Assembly: GCA_016219145.1 (NCBI GenBank)
Contig: JACRCG010000268.1
Coordinates: 1-7,327, forward strand
Length of the DNA stretch: 7,327 nucleotides
DNA from: Deltaproteobacteria bacterium
GTDB taxonomy: Bacteria > Desulfobacterota > Desulfuromonadia > Geobacterales > Pseudopelobacteraceae
Direction: 5' to 3'
This document shows, in pieces, positions 1-5,196 of this stretch. Under the pieces are notes generated by a model. The model was given only the letters and a program-made list of their open reading frames with translations, searched no databases and was not told where the DNA came from. Position 1 is the first letter of the stretch. Each line of letters starts with the position of its first letter. Both the position numbers and the translations under genes were made by a program.

Positions 1-1396
1 CCTGCTTCAAGGGACTGCCATGTTCCAGGATCGAGCCTGTTGAAGGCTGTTGATCATTTACAAAAGTAACAAAGCGGCTCCAGGCAGAATGAGAGCTCGC
101 GCCGACAGGCGCGGCAGGCGGCGCCGCCGGATGCGGCAGAGTCTGCCTGTGATGAGGAACGTTCAACTGCGGATCAATACTCTGTTGCCCGGAGCCCGGC
201 CTTGCCCTCTGGCTTTCCCATGGCAGAGAAGGGGTATGCACCGATCCGGCCTCCAGTGCCTTGACTTTGTCAATCAGATCCTGAATCGGGATGACCGGAG
301 CCAGCAGTGCCATCTTCAATAGTGCCATCTCCAGCAGCAGTCGCGGAAAACTGGCATGCGCCATTTCAGAATCAGCCTTGATCAGCAGAGTTAACCGGCG
401 GTGAATATCCTGTGCTGTGACGTTTCCGGCCTGTTTGCGCAATTCATCCAGTTCTGCAGCGGCCAGATCAAGGATTTCTTCCGGCTTGCCGACCGAACGG
501 ACCACCAGCAGATTGCGAAAATGCTCGATCAGCTCCTGGCAAAACTGACGCATGTTATAACCAATCAGATCAACTCGTTTGACACAATCAAGCACAACCT
601 GGGTATCACCGCAGAATACGGCTGCCGAAATTTCGGACAGCAGGCGGCGGTCCACAGTGCCCAGCAACGCCGCAACATCCTCGTCACAGACATTGTTTCC
701 GCAATATGCCAGCACCTGATCAAGAGCGGTCAGGGAGTCGCGCATGCTGCCGTCCCCTTTGCGCGCTATCAGCGCCAGGGAGGAATCGCTCACTGCAACG
801 GCTTCCCGGTCTGAAATATCCCGCAGACGGGCGACTATCTTTGGCAGCGTGACCCGCTTGAAATCGAAACGCTGGCAGCGTGAAAGGATGGTTACCGGCA
901 GTTTATGCGGCTCGGTTGTGGCAAAGATGAATTTGACATGCTCGGGCGGCTCTTCCAGTGTCTTCAAAAGGGCGTTGAAGGCATTAGTGGAAAGCATGTG
1001 GACTTCGTCGATGATAATGATGCGGTAACGGCTGTGTGATGGGAGATACTTGATGTTGTCGCGCAGGTCGCGGACATCGTCCACGCCATTGTTTGATGCT
1101 CCGTCGATCTCGAAAACGTCGGTCGATGTGCCTTTGGTTATTTCGAGACAGAGATGGCAGGCGTTGCAGGGTTCGTGGGTAACCCCTTTTTCACAGTTTA
1201 AGGTCTTGGCAAGAATGCGGGCCGTACTGGTCTTGCCGACGCCGCGGGCACCGGTAAAAAGGAAGGCATGCGCCACCCGGCCGGAATCTATGGCATTCTG
1301 AAGGGTGCGGCTGACATGTTCCTGGCCGGTAAGCTCGGAAAATGTCTGGGGGCGGTACTTCCTTGCCAGGACTTCATAGTGCGTGCCGTCGGACAA
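1..1396 (-). CDS. dnaX: DNA polymerase III subunit tau/gamma (DnaX), 3' end cut by window edge
   Basis: DnaX is the clamp-loader ATPase that helps load the sliding clamp and links polymerase cores and helicase at the replication fork. The minus frame is open without a stop from 1396 to base 1, giving 465 residues. They begin MSDGTHYEVLARKYRPQTF, the family's usual N-terminus. Visible motifs are Walker A GARGVGKT (49-56), the zinc-binding cysteines C68, C77, C80 and C83 in CX8CX2CX2C spacing, Walker B IIIIDEVHML (about 126-134), the SRC sensor/arginine-finger motif (172-174) and GSMRDSLTALDQ (216-227). A Pro/Ala-rich linker (about 415-437) leads into the C-terminal domain, where the window ends. 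I chose the TTG at 1396 because it lies 9 bases after TGAGG and gives a family-length N-terminus. GTG at 1411 or ATG at 1525 are in-frame alternatives adding about 5 or 43 atypical residues. The gene is very likely; its start is less certain. Confidence 0.96.
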   Translation of the reverse strand, partial: MSDGTHYEVLARKYRPQTFSELTGQEHVSRTLQNAIDSGRVAHAFLFTGARGVGKTSTARILAKTLNCEKGVTHEPCNACHLCLEITKGTSTDVFEIDGASNNGVDDVRDLRDNIKYLPSHSRYRIIIIDEVHMLSTNAFNALLKTLEEPPEHVKFIFATTEPHKLPVTILSRCQRFDFKRVTLPKIVARLRDISDREAVAVSDSSLALIARKGDGSMRDSLTALDQVLAYCGNNVCDEDVAALLGTVDRRLLSEISAAVFCGDTQVVLDCVKRVDLIGYNMRQFCQELIEHFRNLLVVRSVGKPEEILDLAAAELDELRKQAGNVTAQDIHRRLTLLIKADSEMAHASFPRLLLEMALLKMALLAPVIPIQDLIDKVKALEAGSVHTPSLPWESQRARPGSGQQSIDPQLNVPHHRQTLPHPAAPPAAPVGASSHSAWSRFVTFVNDQQPSTGSILEHGSPLKQ

Positions 1397-1405
1397 GAGA
1401 TTGAA

Positions 1406-1410
1406 CCTCA
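1406..1410 (-). promoter_or_regulatory. Probable ribosome binding site for dnaX
   Basis: TGAGG on the minus strand lies 9 bases before the TTG at 1396. It supports that start over the upstream GTG at 1411, whose nearest GGAG is about 13 bases away, and over the ATG at 1525, which has no purine-rich site ahead of it. This is inferred from spacing only. Confidence 0.5.
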
Positions 1411-1554
1411 CAGGTATACTGTCACTCCGCACATCAGGCGGCAACAGCGTTCCGTTCAGGAAAAGCGGGGGGTGGAGTGCATCCGGAAATTCCGGATGGG
1501 GTGCATGAAGCTTCCTTGAGAACATCAAGGCGGGCATGACTTGCAAACGCAGAT

Positions 1555-1656
1555 GATAGCCGGGTTTACCCGCGGCACACGACTAGAACCGCTGCCGTTG
1601 CTTCCTTCCGGACCTGGCGGAGTTCACGGCCTGCCGTTGCGCAGGACCCGGCTATC
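1555..1656 (-). ncRNA. ffs: Signal recognition particle RNA, small bacterial (4.5S) type
   Basis: This RNA is the scaffold of the bacterial signal recognition particle. It binds Ffh and, with FtsY, targets nascent membrane proteins to the membrane. The apical domain is unmistakable on the minus strand: CCAGGTCCGGAAGGAAGCA (1617-1599) carries the GGAA tetraloop and the conserved asymmetric internal loop that Ffh binds. GTGAACTCCGCC comes just 5' of it, and the returning strand runs through GCGGTTC. The ends pair perfectly as GATAGCCGGGT with ACCCGGCTATC. The mature boundaries are my estimate. The terminal stem can be extended outward to 1541 and 1670, for 25 bp with two G-U pairs. No T run follows the 3' side, so the end is probably made by processing. 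The gene lies just upstream of dnaX in the same direction. No convincing promoter was found. Confidence 0.93.
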
Positions 1657-1670
1657 ATCTGCGCCTGCAA

Positions 1671-1828
1671 ATCCGCAGATGACCCGACAGCACGCTGCCG
1701 GCACACCTTGAGAGAATAAACAGAAGCTCGATTTACCCAGGCCGAAACATGTAGCACAGAAATGGATTTGTGTCATCAGAGAAATTGACAGGCAGCTCCG
1801 GATGACCGGGATCCGTGTATAGTGCTTG
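1671..1828. other. Spacer between phoU terminator and SRP RNA, no gene recognised
   Basis: No reading frame with a credible start or family resemblance and no tRNA was found here. It should hold the promoter for the SRP RNA. The only candidate is a TATTCT-like -10 on the minus strand at 1718-1713, which has no acceptable -35 partner, so I do not call it. The stretch does contain the small hairpin listed separately. Confidence 0.5.
1684..1701 (-). other. Small hairpin upstream of the SRP RNA
   Basis: On the minus strand CCGGCAG pairs with CTGTCGG across a 4-base CGTG loop, giving 7 bp including one G-U pair. It is not followed by a T run, so it is a poor terminator candidate. It could be part of a longer precursor of the SRP RNA or mean nothing. 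Confidence 0.35.
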
Positions 1829-1848
1829 AAAAAACTGCCGGCCCCGGC
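1829..1848 (-). terminator. Probable rho-independent terminator after phoU
   Basis: Immediately after the phoU stop codon the minus strand reads GCCG-GGGC-CGGC, a 4-bp all-GC stem with a 4-base loop. Two bases later comes a run of six T. The stem is short, so termination may be partial. Its place at the end of the operon and ahead of the separately expressed SRP RNA fits a terminator. Confidence 0.55.
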
Positions 1849-1849
1849 C

Positions 1850-2521
1850 TCAGGCGATCGTGTGGCGGATATCCTTCCCCTTGACCATGAAAATCACCAT
1901 CTCGGCGATGTTGGTGGCGTGGTCGGCGATCCGCTCCAGAGATTTCGAGATATAATTGAGCTTCATGGCGCGCGAGATGGTGGATGGGTCTTCGATCATA
2001 AAGCTCAGCAGCTCCCGTTGTATCTGTATGTTCAGATCATCTACAAAGCTGTCGTCCTTGCAGACCTTGATGGCCAGATCGGAGTCACCCCGAACAAATG
2101 CGTCCAGGGCTTCCTTTACCATCACCTCGGCCCAGTGTGCCATACGGGGAATATCGATATACGGCTTCAGCGGGGGCTCTTCGTTGAGTTCGCGAGCCCG
2201 CTTGGCGATGTTGGCACACTGGTCACCCATGCGCTCCAGATCGGTAACAATCTTCAGCGCAATTGTAATAAAGCGCAGATCGCGGGCAGCAGGTTGACGC
2301 AGAGCCAACAGTTCCAGACAGCGCTCGTCGATAGATACCTCGGCTGCGTTTATCTCATGATCCAGAGCAATTGTGCGCTCGGCCAGCGGTGTGTCCCGGT
2401 CTACAAGCGACTTGACCGAGTTGGCAATCATGAGTTCGACTTTTCCGCCCATGATCAGGATACTTTGTTTCAATTCATTCAGCTCGATATCAAATGCCGT
2501 ACTGATGTGTTCGCGCTCCAT
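1850..2521 (-). CDS. phoU: Phosphate signalling complex protein PhoU
   Basis: PhoU is a cytoplasmic, peripheral regulator that couples the Pst transporter to the PhoR sensor kinase and keeps the Pho regulon off when phosphate is ample. The 223-residue product has the usual length. It is all-helical with the two-repeat PhoU architecture: MEREHISTAFDIELNELK at the N-terminus, then the two metal-cluster helices, DLERMGDQCANI (94-105) and SLERIADHATNIAEM (194-208), each with the family's E-x3-D-x3-N pattern. The ATG at 2521 is preceded by AAGGAG with a 5-base spacer, so it is the start. The open frame reaching back to 2629 overlaps the end of pstB and is not used. The gene begins 25 bases after the pstB stop and is the last gene of the operon. 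Confidence 0.96.
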   Translation of the reverse strand: MEREHISTAFDIELNELKQSILIMGGKVELMIANSVKSLVDRDTPLAERTIALDHEINAAEVSIDERCLELLALRQPAARDLRFITIALKIVTDLERMGDQCANIAKRARELNEEPPLKPYIDIPRMAHWAEVMVKEALDAFVRGDSDLAIKVCKDDSFVDDLNIQIQRELLSFMIEDPSTISRAMKLNYISKSLERIADHATNIAEMVIFMVKGKDIRHTIA

Positions 2522-2546
2522 TATTTCTCCTTCAAAGAACCGCCTG

Positions 2547-3317
2547 TTAACCGAATCTTCCGGTGATGTAGTCTTCTGTCTGCTTCTTCTCCGGGTTGGT
2601 AAAAATCTTGCGGGTACCACCGGCCTCAATCAGCTCTCCCAGATAAAAGAAGGCGGTAACATCCGATACTCGCGCCGCCTGCTGCATATTGTGGGTCACT
2701 ATTACGATAGTATACTTGCTTTTGAGCTCTTCTATCAACTCTTCTATCTTGAGCGTCGAAATAGGATCAAGCGCCGAGCAGGGTTCATCCATCAGGATGA
2801 TCTCGGGATTGACCGCAATTGCGCGGGCAATGCAGATACGCTGGGCCTGACCGCCGGAAAGTCCCAGGGCCGAATCATTCAAACGGTCCTTGACTTCGTT
2901 CCAGATTGCGGCGCTTTTGAGACTGCGCTCAACCGCCTCGTCCAGGGTAGCCTTGTCATTGATACCGGCAATACGCAAGCCGTAGACAATATTCTCGTAA
3001 ATCGACTTTGGAAATGGATTGGACTGCTGGAATACCATGCCGATTCTGCGCCGCAGCGAAATGACATCAGTAGCGGGTTCATTAACCTCAACCCCATTGA
3101 AGCGGATACTTCCTTCGATCCTGGCACTCTCCACCAGATCGTTCATACGGTTAAAGCAGCGCAGCAGCGTTGATTTGCCGCAGCCGGACGGTCCGATAAA
3201 GGCGGTCACCTGGTGGCGGGCCATGTCAAGGGTGATGTTCTTGAGTGCATGGGCATCGCCATAGTGAAGGTTGAGATTGGATACTGTCAGAATAGGTTGT
3301 TCCTGAGATTTTGACAT
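2547..3317 (-). CDS. pstB: Phosphate ABC transporter ATP-binding protein PstB
   Basis: PstB is the cytoplasmic ATPase that drives phosphate import through the PstC-PstA channel. The 256-residue protein has the complete nucleotide-binding set: Walker A GPSGCGKST (42-50), Q-loop in MVFQQSNPFP (94-103), ABC signature LSGGQ (153-157), Walker B IILMDEP (173-179), D-loop SALD (181-184) and the H-loop histidine in VTHNMQQAARVSD (about H209). LRCFNRMNDL after Walker A, the PFPKSIYENI stretch and the C-terminal TEDYITGRFG are typical of PstB among ABC ATPases. The signature is followed by AQR, where many PstB proteins have QQR; this is a minor variation. The ATG at 3317 follows AAAGGA at short spacing. 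A 149-base gap holding a palindromic repeat separates it from pstA. Confidence 0.97.
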   Translation of the reverse strand: MSKSQEQPILTVSNLNLHYGDAHALKNITLDMARHQVTAFIGPSGCGKSTLLRCFNRMNDLVESARIEGSIRFNGVEVNEPATDVISLRRRIGMVFQQSNPFPKSIYENIVYGLRIAGINDKATLDEAVERSLKSAAIWNEVKDRLNDSALGLSGGQAQRICIARAIAVNPEIILMDEPCSALDPISTLKIEELIEELKSKYTIVIVTHNMQQAARVSDVTAFFYLGELIEAGGTRKIFTNPEKKQTEDYITGRFG

Positions 3318-3342
3318 ATAATTCCTTTAAATCTGAACATTA

Positions 3343-3454
3343 CCACGGAGACACGGAGACACGGAGAGAGTCAAAAACAAAAAGACTTATGGTTTAAACC
3401 CAAAGGCCTATATTTTTTAATTTTGGTTCTCTCCGTGTCTCCGTGCCTCCGTGG
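3343..3454. repeat. Palindromic intergenic repeat, copy in the pstA-pstB gap
   Basis: This is an imperfect palindrome of about 112 bp. The left arm (3343-3369) and right arm (3428-3454) are 27 bases each and complementary except at one position, which becomes a G-U pair in the minus-strand transcript. Each arm is three near-identical 8-base units of the form ACACGGAG, starting CCACGGAG. The centre of about 58 bases is AT-rich and includes GTCAAAAACAAAA and ACCCAAAGGC, both shared with the second copy at 5080-5190. No T run follows it in the direction of transcription, so it does not look like a terminator. It resembles the CACGGAG-type interspersed palindromes seen in many bacterial genomes and may be a MITE-like element. 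Confidence 0.9.
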
Positions 3455-3466
3455 TGAATTTAGTTT

Positions 3467-5062
3467 TTAAAACGTTGAAGTCGTGTATTTGCTGCGCATC
3501 CGGTTGCGCAGGTAAATAGCGGTACTGCTGGCCAGGACAACGATTGCCAAAAGCAGCATGGTGGTGACAAAAACCATCGGTTTAGCGGCCTCTACGTTCG
3601 GCGACTGAAAGCCGACATCATAGATATGGAACCCCAGGTGCATGAATTTGCGATCCATATGGAAAAACGGAAAATTCGCGTCAAATGGAAGCGTCGGCGC
3701 CAGCTTGACCACTCCGACAATCATCAACGGCGCAACTTCGCCCGCCGCACGCGCCATGGAGAGGATCAGGCCGGTCATGATTCCGGGGGTCGCCATCGGG
3801 AGCAGAATTTTCGTCAAGGTCTGGAACCTGGTGGCCCCGAGCGCCAGCGACCCTTCGCGAATCCCTTTGGGAATCGAGGCCAGCGACTCCTCGGTGGCAA
3901 CAATGACCACCGGTACGGTCAACAGCGCCAGCGTCAGGCTCGACCAGAGGATGCCGCCGGTACCAAAGGTCGGCGTCGGCAGTCGCTCCGGAAAGAACAG
4001 ACTATCAATACTGCCCCCGATGCCGTAGACGAAGAAGCCCAGACCGAAGACGCCATAAACTATCGAAGGAACTCCGGCCAGGTTGTTGACGGCAATGCGC
4101 ACCATGCGTGTCATCAGGCCGTCCCGTGCATATTCGCGCAGATAGATGGCAGCGATAACGCCGAAAGGAAGCGAGAAGACACTCATCAGAAGCACCATCA
4201 TGACCGTGCCGAAGATGGCCGGGAAAAGCCCCCCTTCAGTATTGGATTCCCGCGGGTCATCCAGCAGCAGTTCTCTGACACGCTCAAGATAAGCCCCGCA
4301 CTTGGCGAAAAATGTCATGCTGTTGGGGCGCTGCAAGGCGACTATCTCAATCAGGGATATATCCTTGCCGCCGCCGGTGACATCGCTGAACTGCGCGGTA
4401 ATCCGGCCAATTTCAGCCTGGGTTGCAGTGGCCTGTTCGTTCAGGCGGGTGAATTCCGTCATGGCTTTTCCCCGGACAGCGTTCAACTCTGCTATTTCAG
4501 ACGTACTCTTTTCCTTGCCGCCGTATTCCAGTTTCTGAAGTTTCAACCTGAGACGCTCGGCCGTATGGTTCAGATCAGACATCTGTTTTTTGATTTTTCC
4601 GGTATCATCCAGCTTGTCTGCAACCAGCCTGCGAGCCTGTTGCAGTTGTTCATATGGTGAGGCAGCGCTCAGACTGAGCCCTTCCGCCGTGACTCCCTTT
4701 AAAAAACCGAAATAGTTGCCATGCTCGCGCCGCTCCAGCAGTACCGCATCAGCCGGAGTAGAGCGGGAAACTATATCCTTCTCGTCGATCCAGCGGAAAT
4801 CCTGTCCGAATACGTCGCGATTACCGACTTTAACTTGAAAACGCCGAATTCCGCTGATCGGATTTTTCTCCTGCTGCATTACCTGTCCGAGCGCAAAGGA
4901 ACCGTCTTTCAGGTCAAACCTGACCAGCGCTGCCGGCCAGAAATACCCCAGGCCGTTCGTCATGACCACTCCAACCAGCGTCAGGCTCATGACCAGTATG
5001 ACAGCCAGGGCAGCGCCGGTTGCCAGCACATAGGGTTCACCTGTTTTCCAGAACAGTTTCAT
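3467..5062 (-). CDS. pstA: Phosphate ABC transporter permease PstA, long form with N-terminal extension
   Basis: PstA forms the phosphate channel in the inner membrane with PstC. At 531 residues it is far longer than the roughly 300-residue E. coli form. A first membrane segment (about 11-36) is followed by a hydrophilic region (about 40-270) with likely coiled coil at 138-225. The permease core starts near 278, with further membrane segments at about 278-308, 326-350, 370-391, 422-450 and 495-517. The EAA loop that contacts PstB is EESLASIPKGIREGSLALGA (391-410). I chose the ATG at 5062 (MKLFWKTGEP) with AAAGG 10 bases upstream. The longer frame from GTG at 5083 begins inside the repeat and adds seven unlikely residues. 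By topology the extension should be periplasmic. The gene is flanked on both sides by copies of the same palindrome. Confidence 0.94.
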   Translation of the reverse strand: MKLFWKTGEPYVLATGAALAVILVMSLTLVGVVMTNGLGYFWPAALVRFDLKDGSFALGQVMQQEKNPISGIRRFQVKVGNRDVFGQDFRWIDEKDIVSRSTPADAVLLERREHGNYFGFLKGVTAEGLSLSAASPYEQLQQARRLVADKLDDTGKIKKQMSDLNHTAERLRLKLQKLEYGGKEKSTSEIAELNAVRGKAMTEFTRLNEQATATQAEIGRITAQFSDVTGGGKDISLIEIVALQRPNSMTFFAKCGAYLERVRELLLDDPRESNTEGGLFPAIFGTVMMVLLMSVFSLPFGVIAAIYLREYARDGLMTRMVRIAVNNLAGVPSIVYGVFGLGFFVYGIGGSIDSLFFPERLPTPTFGTGGILWSSLTLALLTVPVVIVATEESLASIPKGIREGSLALGATRFQTLTKILLPMATPGIMTGLILSMARAAGEVAPLMIVGVVKLAPTLPFDANFPFFHMDRKFMHLGFHIYDVGFQSPNVEAAKPMVFVTTMLLLAIVVLASSTAIYLRNRMRSKYTTSTF

Positions 5063-5072
5063 ATTTATAAAA

Positions 5073-5077
5073 CCTTT
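5073..5077 (-). promoter_or_regulatory. Probable ribosome binding site for pstA
   Basis: AAAGG on the minus strand lies 10 bases before the ATG at 5062. It comes immediately downstream of the palindromic repeat, so the repeat hairpin would sit directly against the translation start of pstA. The match is modest; it is used to prefer 5062 over the GTG at 5083. Confidence 0.4.
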
Positions 5078-5079
5078 TA

Positions 5080-5190
5080 CCACGGAGGCACGGAGACACG
5101 GAGAAAGTCAAAAACAAAAGATGTATGGATTAAAACCCAAAGGCATTAAGTTTTGATCCTGGTTTTCTCCGTGGCTCCGTGCCTCCGTGG
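5080..5190. repeat. Palindromic intergenic repeat, copy in the pstC-pstA gap
   Basis: This is the second copy of the element at 3343-3454, in the same orientation. Its arms, 5080-5106 and 5164-5190, are 27 bases each and complementary at all but one position, and are again built of 8-base ACACGGAG-like units. The 57-base AT-rich centre aligns with that of the other copy over GTCAAAAACAAAA, TATGG, ACCCAAAGGC and CCTGGT/TTTGGT-like ends. The copies differ by only a few bases in the arms and more in the centre. It fills 111 of the 134 bases between pstC and pstA. If the right end is extended to 5194, TTTTA stands directly on both sides (5075-5079 and 5195-5199), which could be a target duplication. 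Confidence 0.9.
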
Positions 5191-5196
5191 TGGATT

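Noticed and set aside
1..450. Programmed frameshift in dnaX producing the short gamma subunit
   Set aside because: No A-run slippery heptamer on the minus strand is seen in the part of the gene present. The site could lie beyond the left edge.
401..1519. Series of plus-strand reading frames opposite dnaX
   Set aside because: The minus strand encodes an uninterrupted, motif-complete DnaX across the whole stretch.
1566..1757. Minus-strand reading frame of 63 codons
   Set aside because: It overlaps most of the SRP RNA gene and its translation has no recognisable features.
1785..1823. TTGACA and TATAGT on the plus strand as a promoter
   Set aside because: The spacing is 27 bases, far from the usual 16-18, and no plus-strand gene follows.
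1826..2566. Plus-strand reading frame of 246 codons opposite phoU, and a similar one at 2373-3173 opposite pstB
   Set aside because: Both are antisense shadows of clearly conserved genes and overlap each other out of frame.
2522..2629. Longer N-terminus for PhoU starting at 2629
   Set aside because: It would overlap the end of pstB. The ATG at 2521 has a strong AAGGAG site and matches the family N-terminus.
3343..3454. Intergenic palindrome as a bidirectional transcription terminator
   Set aside because: The stem is long but is not followed by a T run on the transcribed strand, and essential operon genes lie downstream.
3626..4660. Long (344-codon) plus-strand reading frame
   Set aside because: It lies wholly antisense to pstA. 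Its composition, rich in Arg, Gln, His and Asp, is that of a shadow frame, and no start context or family resemblance supports it.
4721..5149. Plus-strand reading frame of 142 codons whose C-terminus reads YHGGTETRRKSK
   Set aside because: It is antisense to the start of pstA and its C-terminus is a translation of the CACGGAG palindrome. Short HGGTE-type peptides of this origin are a common source of false hypothetical proteins.
3343..5190. CRISPR array or integron-like repeats
   Set aside because: There are only two copies, each a self-complementary palindrome, and they are separated by a complete pstA gene rather than by spacers.
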